Of a stretch of DNA of 64,000 nt, positions 31,560 through 45,100 are shown one piece after another. The translations under genes were made by a program, and so were the position numbers. This DNA is from Sipunculus nudus. Lineage: Eukaryota; Annelida; Sipuncula; Golfingiida; Sipunculidae. The stretch covers positions 78,073,415 through 78,137,414 of the forward strand of contig CM049317.1 of assembly GCA_026874595.1 (NCBI GenBank). The letters are read 5' to 3'. Below the pieces are notes generated by a model, which worked only from the letters and a program-made list of their open reading frames with translations, was not told the origin of the DNA and did not search any database. Each line of letters starts with the position of its first letter. Position 1 is the first letter of the stretch.

Positions 31560-34500
31560 TTCTGGATGAACTTCATACTAGACAAACTTCCCTTCACAGT
31601 TGGCGCCGCACTTAGCATTCTGGATGAACTTCATATTAGATAAACTTCCATTCACAGTTGGCGCTGCACTTAGCATTCTGAATGTACTTCATATAAGATA
31701 AACTTCCCTTCACAGTTAGCGCTGCACTTAGTATTCTGGATGAACTTCATATTGGACAAACTTCCCTTCACAGTTAGCACTGCACTTAGTATTCTGGATG
31801 AACTTCATATTAGACAAACTTCCCTTCACAGTTGGCGCTGCACTTAGCATTCTGGATGAACTTAATATAAGACAAACTTCCCTTCACAGTTGGCGCTGTA
31901 CTTAGTATTCTGGATGAACTTAATATTAGACAAACTTCCCTTCACAGTTGGCGCTGCACTTAGTATTCTGGATGAACATCATATTAGACAAACTTCCCTT
32001 CACAGCTGGCGCTGCACTTAGTATTCTGGATGAATTTCATATTAGACAAACTTCCCTTCACAGTTGGCGCCGCACCTAGTATTCTGGATGAACTTAATAT
32101 TAGACAAACTTCCCTTCACAGTTGGCGCTGCACTTAGTATTCTGGATGAACTTCATATTAGACAAACTTCCCTTCACAGTTGGCGCCGCACCTAGTATTC
32201 TGGATGAACTTAATATTAGACAAACTTCCCTTCACAGTTGGCGCTGCACTTAGTATTCTGGATGAACTTCATATTAGACAAACTTCCCTTCACAGCTGGC
32301 GCTGCACTTAGTATTCTGGATGAACTTCATATTAGACAAACTTCCCTTCACAGCTGGCGCTGCACTTAGTATTCTGGATGAAATTCATATTAGACAAACT
32401 TCCCTTCACAGTTGGCGCCGCGCCTAGTATTCTGGATGAACTTCATATTGGACAAACTTCCATTCACAGTTGGCGCCGCACTTATTATTCTGGATGAACT
32501 TCATATTAGACAAACTTCCCTTCACAGTTGGCGCTGCACTTAGCATTCTGGGTGAAACTCATATTAGACAAACTTCCCTTCCCAGCTGGCGCTGCACTTA
32601 GTATTCTGGATGAACTTCATATTAGATAACTTCCCTTCACAGTTAGCGCTGCACTTAGTATTCTGGATGAACTTCATATTAGACAAACTTCCCTTCACAG
32701 TTAGCGCTGCACTTAGTATTCTGGATGAACTTCATATTAGATAAACTTCCCTTCACGGTTGGCGCTGCACTTAGTATTCTAGATGAAATTCATATTAGAC
32801 AAACTTCCCTTCCCAGCTGGCGCTGCACTTAGTATTCTGGATGAACTTCATATTAGATAACTTCCCTTCACAGTTAGCGCTGCACTTAGTATTCTGGATG
32901 AACTTCATATTAGATAAACTTCCCTTCACGGTTGGCGCTGCACTTAGTATTCTAGATGAAATTCATATTAGACAAACTTCCCTTCCCAGCTGGCGCTGCA
33001 CTTAGTATTCTGGATGAACTTCATATTAGATAACTTCCCTTCACAGTTAGCGCTGCACTTAGTATTCTGGATGAACTTCATATTAGACAAACTTCCCTTC
33101 ACGGTTGGCGCTGCACTTAGTATTCTAGATGAACTTCATATTAGATAAACTTCCCTTCACAGTTAGCACTGCACTTAGTATTCTGGATGAACTTCATATT
33201 AGATAACTTCCTTTCACAGTTAGCGCTGCACTTAGTATTCTGGATGAACTTCATACTAGACAAACTTCCCTTCACAGTTGGCGCCGCACTTAGCATTCTG
33301 GATGAACTTCATATTAGATAAACTTCCATTCACAGTTGGCGCTGCACTTAGCATTCTGAATGTACTTCATATAAGATAAACTTCCCTTCACAGTTAGCGC
33401 TGCACTTAGTATTCTGGATGAACTTCATATTGGACAAACTTCCCTTCACAGTTAGCACTGCACTTAGTATTCTGGATGAACTTCATATTAGACAAACTTC
33501 CCTTCACAGTTGGCGCTGCACTTAGCATTCTGGATGAACTTAATATAAGACAAACTTCCCTTCACAGTTGGCGCTGTACTTAGTATTCTGGATGAACTTC
33601 ATATTAGACAAACTTCCCTTCACAGTTGGCGCTGCACTTAGTATTCTGGATGAACTTCATATTAGACAAACTTCCCTTCACAGCTGGCGCTGCACTTAGT
33701 ATTCTGGATGAATTTCATATTAGACAAACTTCCCTTCCCAGCTGGCGCTGCACTTAGTATTCTGGATGAACTTCATATTAGATAACTTACCTTCACAGTT
33801 GGCGCTGCACTTAGTATTCTGGATGAACTTCATATCAGATAAACTTCCCTTCATAGTTGGCGCTGCACTAAGCATTCTGGATGAACTTCATATTAAATAA
33901 ACTTCCCTTCACAGTTAGCGCTGCACTTAGTATTCTGGATGAACTTCATATTAGACAAACTTCCCTTCACAGTTAGCGCTGCACTTAGTATTCTGGATGA
34001 ACTTCATATTAGACAAACTTCCCTTCACGGTTGGCGCTGCACTTAGTATTCTAGATGAACTTCATATCAGATAAACTTCCCTTCACAGCTGGCGCTGAAC
34101 TTAGTATTCTGGATGAAATTCATATTAGACAAAGTTCCCTTCACAGTTGGCGCTGCACTTAGCATTCTGGATGAAGTTCATATTGGACAAACTTTCCTTC
34201 ACAGTTGGCGCTGCACTTAGTATTCTGGATAAAGTTCATATTAGATAAACTTCCCTTCACAGTTAGCACTGCACTTAGTATTCTGGATGAACTTCATATT
34301 AGATAACTTCCCTTCACAGTTAGCGCTGCACTTAGTATTCTGGATGAACTTCATATTAGAAAAACTTCCCTTCACAGTTGGCGCTGCACTTAGTATTCTA
34401 GATGAACTTCATATTAGACAAACTTCCCTTCACAGCTGGCGCTGCACTTAGTATTCTGGATGAACTTCACATCAGACAAACTTTCCTTCACAGCTGGCGC

Positions 34501-37500
34501 TGCACTTAGCATTCTGGATGAACTTCACATTAGACAAACTTCCCTTCACAGTTGGCGCTGCACTTAGCATTCTGGATGAACTTCATATTAGACAAACTTC
34601 CCTTCACAGTTGGCGCTGCACTTAGCATTCTCGGTGAAACTCATATTAGACAAACTTCCATTCACAGTTTGCGCTGCACTTAGCATTCTGGATGAACTTC
34701 ATATTAGATAAACTTCCCTTCACAGTTGGCGCTGTACTTAGTATTCTAGATGAATTTCATATCAGATAAACTTCCCTTCACAGCTGGCGCTGAACTTAGT
34801 ATTCTGGATGAACTTCATATCAGATAAACTTCCCTTCACAGCTGGCGCTGCACTTAGTATTCTGGATGAACTTTATATTAGACAAACTTCCCTTAACGGT
34901 TGGCGCTGCACTTAGCATTCTGGATGAACTTCATATAAGACAAACTTCCTTTCACAGTTGGCGCTGCACTTAGTATTCTAAATGAACTTCATATTAGATA
35001 ACTTCCCTTCACAGTTAGCACTGCACTTAGTATTCTGGATGAACTTCATATTAGACAAACTTCCCTTCACAGTTGGCGCCGCACTTTGCATTCTGGATGA
35101 ACTTCATATTAGATAAACTTCCATTCACAGCTGGCGCTGCACTTAGCATTCTGGATGAACTTCATATAAGATAAACTTCCCTTCACAGTTAGCGCTGCAC
35201 TTAGTATTCTGGATGAACTTCATATTAGACAAACTTCCCTTCACAGTTAGCGCTGCACTTAGTATTCTGGATGAACAATCAAATTAGACAAACTTCCCTT
35301 CACAGTTGGCGCTGCACTTAGCATTCTGGATGAACTTCATATTAGACAAATTTCCCTTCACAGTTGGCGCTGCACTTAGCATTCTGGATGAAGTTCATAT
35401 TAGATAAACTTCCCTTCACAGTTAGCACTGCACTTAGTATTCTGGATGAACTTCATATTAGATAACTTCCCTTCACAGTTAGCGCTGCACTTAGTATTCT
35501 GGATGAACTTCATACTAGACAAACTTCCCTTCACAGTTGGCGCCGCACTTAGCATTCTGGATGAACTTCATATTAGATAAACTTCCATTCACAGTTGGCG
35601 CTGCACTTAGCATTCTGAATGTACTTCATATAAGATAAACTTCCCTTCACAGTTAGCGCTGCACTTAGTATTCTGGATGAACTTCATATTGGACAAACTT
35701 CCCTTCACAGTTAGCACTGCACTTAGTATTCTGGATGAACTTCATATTAGACAAACTTCCCTTCACAGTTGGCGCTGCACTTAGCATTCTGGATGAACTT
35801 AATATAAGACAAACTTCCCTTCACAGTTGGCGCTGTACTTAGTATTCTGGATGAACTTAATATTAGACAAACTTCCCTTCACAGTTGGCGCTGCACTTAG
35901 TATTCTGGATGAACATCATATTAGACAAACTTCCCTTCACAGCTGGCGCTGCACTTAGTATTCTGGATGAATTTCATATTAGACAAACTTCCCTTCACAG
36001 TTGGCGCCGCACCTAGTATTCTGGATGAACTTAATATTAGACAAACTTCCCTTCACAGTTGGCGCTGCACTTAGTATTCTGGATGAACTTCATATTAGAC
36101 AAACTTCCCTTCACAGTTGGCGCCGCACCTAGTATTCTGGATGAACTTAATATTAGACAAACTTCCCTTCACAGTTGGCGCTGCACTTAGTATTCTGGAT
36201 GAACTTCATATTAGACAAACTTCCCTTCACAGCTGGCGCTGCACTTAGCATTCTGGATGAACTTCATATTAGACAAACTTCCCTTCACAGCTGGCGCTGC
36301 ACTTAGTATTCTGGATGAAATTCATATTAGACAAACTTCCCTTCACAGTTGGCGCCGCACCTAGTATTCTGGATGAACTTCATATTGGACAAACTTCCAT
36401 TCACAGTTGGCGCCGCACTTATTATTCTGGATGAACTTCATATTAGACAAACTTCCCTTCACAGTTGGCGCTGCACTTAGCATTCTGGGTGAAACTCATA
36501 TTAGACAAACTTCCCTTCCCAGCTGGCGCTGCACTTAGTATTCTGGATGAACTTCATATTAGATAACTTCCCTTCACAGTTAGCGCTGCACTTAGTATTC
36601 TGGATGAACTTCATATTAGACAAACTTCCCTTCACAGTTAGCGCTGCACTTAGTATTCTGGATGAACTTCATATTAGATAAACTTCCCTTCACGGTTGGC
36701 GCTGCACTTAGTATTCTAGATGAAATTCATATTAGACAAACTTCCCTTCCCAGCTGGCGCTGCACTTAGTATTCTGGATGAACTTCATATTAGATAACTT
36801 CCCTTCACAGTTAGCGCTGCACTTAGTATTCTGGATGAACTTCATATCAGATAAACTTCCCTTCATAGTTGGCGCTGCACTAAGCATTCTGGATGAACTT
36901 CATATTAAATAAACTTCCCTTCACAGTTAGCGCTGCACTTAGTATTCTGGATGAACTTCATATTAGACAAACTTCCCTTCACAGTTAGCGCTGCACTTAG
37001 TATTCTGGATGAACTTCATATTAGACAAACTTCCCTTCACGGTTGGCGCTGCACTTAGTATTCTAGATGAACTTCATATTAGATAAACTTCCCTTCACAG
37101 TTAGCACTGCACTTAGTATTCTGGATGAACTTCATATTAGATAACTTCCTTTCACAGTTAGCGCTGCACTTAGTATTCTGGATGAACTTCATACTAGACA
37201 AACTTCCCTTCACAGTTGGCGCCGCACTTAGCATTCTGGATGAACTTCATATTAGATAAACTTCCATTCACAGTTGGCGCTGCACTTAGCATTCTGAATG
37301 TACTTCATATAAGATAAACTTCCCTTCACAGTTAGCGCTGCACTTAGTATTCTGGATGAACTTCATATTGGACAAACTTCCCTTCACAGTTAGCACTGCA
37401 CTTAGTATTCTGGATGAACTTCATATTAGACAAACTTCCCTTCACAGTTGGCGCTGCACTTAGCATTCTGGATGAACTTAATATAAGACAAACTTCCCTT

Positions 37501-39100
37501 CACAGTTGGCGCTGTACTTAGTATTCTGGATGAACTTCATATTAGACAAACTTCCCTTCACAGTTGGCGCTGCACTTAGTATTCTGGATGAACTTCATAT
37601 TAGACAAACTTCCCTTCACAGCTGGCGCTGCACTTAGTATTCTGGATGAATTTCATATTAGACAAACTTCCCTTCCCAGCTGGCGCTGCACTTAGTATTC
37701 TGGATGAACTTCATATTAGATAACTTCCCTTCACAGTTGGCGCTGCACTTAGTATTCTGGATGAACTTCATATCAGATAAACTTCCCTTCATAGTTGGCG
37801 CTGCACTAAGCATTCTGGATGAACTTCATATTAAATAAACTTCCCTTCACAGTTAGCGCTGCACTTAGTATTCTGGATGAACTTCATATTAGACAAACTT
37901 CCCTTCACAGTTAGCGCTGCACTTAGTATTCTGGATGAACTTCATATTAGACAAACTTCCCTTCACGGTTGGTGCTGCACTTAGTATTCTAGATGAACTT
38001 CATATCAGATAAACTTCCCTTCACAGCTGGCGCTGAACTTAGTATTCTGGATGAAATTCATATTAGACAAAGTTCCCTTCACAGTTGGCGCTGCACTTAG
38101 CATTCTGGATGAAGTTCATATTGGACAAACTTTCCTTCACAGTTGGCGCTGCACTTAGTATTCTGGATAAAGTTCATATTAGATAAACTTCCCTTCACAG
38201 TTAGCACTGCACTTAGTATTCTGGATGAACTTCATATTAGATAACTTCCCTTCACAGTTAGCGCTGCACTTAGTATTCTGGATGAACTTCATATTAGACA
38301 AACTTCCCTTCACAGTTGGCGCTGCACTTAGTATTCTAGATGAACTTCATATTAGACAAACTTCCCTTCACAGCTGGCGCTGCACTTAGTATTCTGGATG
38401 AACTTCACATCAGACAAACTTTCCTTCACAGCTGGCGCTGCACTTAGCATTCTGGATGAACTTCACATTAGACAAACTTCCCTTCACAGTTGGCGCTGCA
38501 CTTAGCATTCTGGATGAACTTCATATTAGACAAACTTCCCTTCACAGTTGGCGCTGCACTTAGCATTCTCGGTGAAACTCATATTAGACAAACTTCCATT
38601 CACAGTTTGCGCTGCACTTAGCATTCTGGATGAACTTCATATTAGATAAACTTCCCTTCACAGTTGGCGCTGTACTTAGTATTCTAGATGAATTTCATAT
38701 CAGATAAACTTCCCTTCACAGCTGGCGCTGCACTTAGTATTCTGGATGAACTTTATATTAGACAAACTTCCCTTAACGGTTGGCGCTGCACTTAGCATTC
38801 TGGATGAACTTCATATTAGACAAACTTCCTTTCACAGTTGGCGCTGCACTTAGTATTCTAAATGAACTTCATATTAGATAACTTCCCTTCACAGTTAGCA
38901 CTGCACTTAGTATTCTGGATGAACTTCATATTAGACAAACTTCCCTTCACAGTTGGCGCCGCACTTTGCATTCTGGATGAACTTCATATTAGATAAACTT
39001 CCATTCACAGCTGGCGCTGCACTTAGCATTCTGGATGAACTTCATATAAGATAAACTTCCCTTCACAGTTAGCGCTGCACTTAGTATTCTGGATGAACTT
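31560..39100. repeat. Higher-order repeat of about 3.94 kb (two adjoining copies)
   Basis: The rare monomer with CTGAATGTACTTC at 31681 and 33358 recurs at 35618 and 37295, offset 3937 (about 68 monomers). The CCTTCCCAGC monomer at 32578 recurs at 36515. The GACAAAGTTCCC monomer at 34130 recurs at 38067. The second copy differs locally (near 32900/36840), so it is mosaic. Further diverged copies follow to about 45 kb. Confidence 0.75.
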
Positions 39101-42100
39101 CATATTAGACAAACTTCCCTTCACAGTTAGCGCTGCACTTAGTATTCTGGATGAACAATCAAATTAGACAAACTTCCCTTCACAGTTAGCGCTGCACTTA
39201 GTATTCTGGATGAACTTCATATTAGACAAACTTCCCTTCACAGTTAGCGCTGCACTTAGTATTCTGGATGAACAATCAAATTAGACAAACTTCCCTTCAC
39301 AGTTGGCGCTGCACTTAGCATTCTGGATGAACTTCATATTAGACAAATTTCCCTTCACAGTTGGCGCTGCACTTAGCATTCTGGATGAAGTTCATATTAG
39401 ATAAACTTCCCTTCACAGTTGGCGCTGCACTTAGTATTCTGGATGAACTTCATATTAGACAAACTTCCCTTCACAGCTGGCGCTGCACTTAGTATTCTGG
39501 ATGAACTTCATATTAGACAAACTTCCCTTCACAGCTGGCGCTGCACTTAGTATTCTGGATGAAATTCATATTAGACAAACTTCCCTTCACAGTTGGCGCC
39601 GCACCTAGTATTCTGGATGAACTTCATATTGGACAAACTTCCATTCACAGTTGGCGCCGCACTTATTATTCTGGATGAACTTCATATTAGACAAACTTCC
39701 CTTCACAGTTGGCGCTGCACTTAGCATTCTGGGTGAAACTCATATTAGACAAACTTCCCTTCCCAGCTGGCGCTGCACTTAGTATTCTGGATGAACTTCA
39801 TATTAGATAACTTCCCTTCACAGTTAGCGCTGCACTTAGTATTCTGGATGAACTTCATATTAGACAAACTTCCCTTCACAGTTAGCGCTGCACTTAGTAT
39901 TCTGGATGAACTTCATATTAGATAAACTTCCCTTCACGGTTGGCGCTGCACTTAGTATTCTAGATGAAATTCATATTAGACAAACTTCCCTTCCCAGCTG
40001 GCGCTGCACTTAGTATTCTGGATGAACTTCATATTAGATAACTTCCCTTCACAGTTAGCGCTGCACTTAGTATTCTGGATGAACTTCATATCAGATAAAC
40101 TTCCCTTCATAGTTGGCGCTGCACTAAGCATTCTGGATGAACTTCATATTAAATAAACTTCCCTTCACAGTTAGCGCTGCACTTAGTATTCTGGATGAAC
40201 TTCATATTAGACAAACTTCCCTTCACAGTTAGCGCTGCACTTAGTATTCTGGATGAACTTCATATTAGACAAACTTCCCTTCACGGTTGGCGCTGCACTT
40301 AGTATTCTAGATGAACTTCATATTAGATAAACTTCCCTTCACAGTTAGCACTGCACTTAGTATTCTGGATGAACTTCATATTAGATAACTTCCTTTCACA
40401 GTTAGCGCTGCACTTAGTATTCTGGATGAACTTCATACTAGACAAACTTCCCTTCACAGTTGGCGCCGCACTTAGCATTCTGGATGAACTTCATATTAGA
40501 TAAACTTCCATTCACAGTTGGCGCTGCACTTAGCATTCTGAATGTACTTCATATAAGATAAACTTCCCTTCACAGTTAGCGCTGCACTTAGTATTCTGGA
40601 TGAACTTCATATTGGACAAACTTCCCTTCACAGTTAGCACTGCACTTAGTATTCTGGATGAACTTCATATTAGACAAACTTCCCTTCACAGTTGGCGCTG
40701 CACTTAGCATTCTGGATGAACTTAATATAAGACAAACTTCCCTTCACAGTTGGCGCTGTACTTAGTATTCTGGATGAACTTCATATTAGACAAACTTCCC
40801 TTCACAGTTGGCGCTGCACTTAGTATTCTGGATGAACTTCATATTAGACAAACTTCCCTTCACAGCTGGCGCTGCACTTAGTATTCTGGATGAATTTCAT
40901 ATTAGACAAACTTCCCTTCCCAGCTGGCGCTGCACTTAGTATTCTGGATGAACTTCATATCAGATAAACTTCCCTTCATTGTTGGCGCTGCACTAAGCAT
41001 TCTGGATGAACTTCATATTAAATAAACTTCCCTTCACAGTTAGCGCTGCACTTAGTATTCTGGATGAACTTCATATTAGACAAACTTCCCTTCACAGTTA
41101 GCGCTGCACTTAGTATTCTGGATGAACTTCATATTAGACAAACTTCCCTTCACGGTTGGTGCTGCACTTAGTATTCTAGATGAACTTCATATCAGATAAA
41201 CTTCCCTTCACAGCTGGCGCTGAACTTAGTATTCTGGATGAAATTCATATTAGACAAAGTTCCCTTCACAGTTGGCGCTGCACTTAGCATTCTGGATGAA
41301 GTTCATATTGGACAAACTTTCCTTCACAGTTGGCGCTGCACTTAGTATTCTGGATAAAGTTCATATTAGATAAACTTCCCTTCACAGTTAGCACTGCACT
41401 TAGTATTCTGGATGAACTTCATATTAGATAACTTCCCTTCACAGTTAGCGCTGCACTTAGTATTCTGGATGAACTTCATATTAGACAAACTTCCCTTCAC
41501 AGTTGGCGCTGCACTTAGTATTCTAGATGAACTTCATATTAGACAAACTTCCCTTCACAGCTGGCGCTGCACTTAGTATTCTGGATGAACTTCACATCAG
41601 ACAAACTTTCCTTCACAGCTGGCGCTGCACTTAGCATTCTGGATGAACTTCACATTAGACAAACTTCCCTTCACAGTTGGCGCTGCACTTAGCATTCTGG
41701 ATGAACTTCATATTAGACAAACTTCCCTTCACAGTTGGCGCTGCACTTAGCATTCTCGGTGAAACTCATATTAGACAAACTTCCATTCACAGTTTGCGCT
41801 GCACTTAGCATTCTGGATGAACTTCATATTAGATAAACTTCCCTTCACAGTTGGCGCTGTACTTAGTATTCTAGATGAATTTCATATCAGATAAACTTCC
41901 CTTCACAGCTGGCGCTGCACTTAGTATTCTGGATGAACTTTATATTAGACAAACTTCCCTTAACGGTTGGCGCTGCACTTAGCATTCTGGATGAATTCAT
42001 ATTAGACAAACTTCCTTTCACAGTTGGCGCTGCACTTAGTATTCTAAATGAACTTCATATTAGATAACTTCCCTTCACAGTTAGCACTGCACTTAGTATT

Positions 42101-45100
42101 CTGGATGAACTTCATATTAGACAAACTTCCCTTCACAGTTGGCGCCGCACTTTGCATTCTGGATGAACTTCATATTAGATAAACTTCCATTCACAGCTGG
42201 CGCTGCACTTAGCATTCTGGATGAACTTCATATAAGATAAACTTCCCTTCACAGTTAGCGCTGCACTTAGTATTCTGGATGAACTTCATATTAGACAAAC
42301 TTCCCTTCACAGTTAGCGCTGCACTTAGTATTCTGGATGAACAATCAAATTAGACAAACTTCCCTTCACAGTTGGCGCTGCACTTAGCATTCTGGATGAA
42401 CTTCATATTAGACAAATTTCCCTTCACAGTTAGCGCTGCACTTAGTATTCTGGATGAACTTCATATTAGACAAACTTCCCTTCACGGTTGGCGCTGCACT
42501 TAGTATTCTAGATGAACTTCATATTAGATAAACTTCCCTTCACAGTTAGCGCTGCACTTAGTATTCTGGATGAACTTCATATTAGACAAACTTCCCTTCA
42601 CAGTTAGCGCTGCACTTAGTATTCTGGATGAACTTCATATTAGATAAACTTCCCTTCACGGTTGGCGCTGCACTTAGTATTCTAGATGAAATTCATATTA
42701 GACAAACTTCCCTTCCCAGCTGGCGCTGCACTTAGTATTCTGGATGAACTTCATATTAGATAACTTCCCTTCACAGTTAGCGCTGCACTTAGTATTCTGG
42801 ATGAACTTCATATCAGATAAACTTCCCTTCATAGTTGGCGCTGCACTAAGCATTCTGGATGAACTTCATATTAAATAAACTTCCCTTCACAGTTAGCGCT
42901 GCACTTAGTATTCTGGATGAACTTCATATTAGACAAACTTCCCTTCACAGTTAGCGCTGCACTTAGTATTCTGGATGAACTTCATATTAGACAAACTTCC
43001 CTTCACGGTTGGCGCTGCACTTAGTATTCTAGATGAACTTCATATTAGATAAACTTCCCTTCACAGTTAGCACTGCACTTAGTATTCTGGATGAACTTCA
43101 TATTAGATAACTTCCTTTCACAGTTAGCGCTGCACTTAGTATTCTGGATGAACTTCATACTAGACAAACTTCCCTTCACAGTTGGCGCCGCACTTAGCAT
43201 TCTGGATGAACTTCATATTAGATAAACTTCCATTCACAGTTGGCGCTGCACTTAGCATTCTGAATGTACTTCATATAAGATAAACTTCCCTTCACAGTTA
43301 GCGCTGCACTTAGTATTCTGGATGAACTTCATATTGGACAAACTTCCCTTCACAGTTAGCACTGCACTTAGTATTCTGGATGAACTTCATATTAGACAAA
43401 CTTCCCTTCACAGTTGGCGCTGCACTTAGCATTCTGGATGAACTTAATATAAGACAAACTTCCCTTCACAGTTGGCGCTGTACTTAGTATTCTGGATGAA
43501 CTTCATATTAGACAAACTTCCCTTCACAGTTGGCGCTGCACTTAGTATTCTGGATGAACTTCATATTAGACAAACTTCCCTTCACAGCTGGCGCTGCACT
43601 TAGTATTCTGGATGAATTTCATATTAGACAAACTTCCCTTCCCAGCTGGCGCTGCACTTAGTATTCTGGATGAACTTCATATTAGATAACTTCCCTTCAC
43701 AGTTGGCGCTGCACTTAGTATTCTGGATGAACTTCATATCAGATAAACTTCCCTTCATAGTTGGCGCTGCACTAAGCATTCTGGATGAACTTCATATTAA
43801 ATAAACTTCCCTTCACAGTTAGCGCTGCACTTAGTATTCTGGATGAACTTCATATTAGACAAACTTCCCTTCACAGTTAGCGCTGCACTTAGTATTCTGG
43901 ATGAACTTCATATTAGACAAACTTCCCTTCACGGTTGGTGCTGCACTTAGTATTCTAGATGAACTTCATATCAGATAAACTTCCCTTCACAGCTGGCGCT
44001 GAACTTAGTATTCTGGATGAAATTCATATTAGACAAAGTTCCCTTCACAGTTGGCGCTGCACTTAGCATTCTGGATGAAGTTCATATTGGACAAACTTTC
44101 CTTCACAGTTGGCGCTGCACTTAGTATTCTGGATAAAGTTCATATTAGATAAACTTCCCTTCACAGTTAGCACTGCACTTAGTATTCTGGATGAACTTCA
44201 TATTAGATAACTTCCCTTCACAGTTAGCGCTGCACTTAGTATTCTGGATGAACTTCATATTAGACAAACTTCCCTTCACAGTTGGCGCTGCACTTAGTAT
44301 TCTAGATGAACTTCATATTAGACAAACTTCCCTTCACAGCTGGCGCTGCACTTAGTATTCTGGATGAACTTCACATCAGACAAACTTTCCTTCACAGCTG
44401 GCGCTGCACTTAGCATTCTGGATGAACTTCACATTAGACAAACTTCCCTTCACAGTTGGCGCTGCACTTAGCATTCTGGATGAACTTCATATTAGACAAA
44501 CTTCCCTTCACAGTTGGCGCTGCACTTAGCATTCTCGGTGAAACTCATATTAGACAAACTTCCATTCACAGTTTGCGCTGCACTTAGCATTCTGGATGAA
44601 CTTCATATTAGATAAACTTCCCTTCACAGTTGGCGCTGTACTTAGTATTCTAGATGAATTTCATATCAGATAAACTTCCCTTCACAGCTGGCGCTGCACT
44701 TAGTATTCTGGATGAACTTTATATTAGACAAACTTCCCTTAACGGTTGGCGCTGCACTTAGCATTCTGGATGAACTTCATATTAGACAAACTTCCTTTCA
44801 CAGTTGGCGCTGCACTTAGTATTCTAAATGAACTTCATATTAGATAACTTCCCTTCACAGTTAGCACTGCACTTAGTATTCTGGATGAACTTCATATTAG
44901 ACAAACTTCCCTTCACAGTTGGCGCCGCACTTTGCATTCTGGATGAACTTCATATTAGATAAACTTCCATTCACAGCTGGCGCTGCACTTAGCATTCTGG
45001 ATGAACTTCATATAAGATAAACTTCCCTTCACAGTTAGCGCTGCACTTAGTATTCTGGATGAACTTCATATTAGACAAACTTCCCTTCACAGTTAGCGCT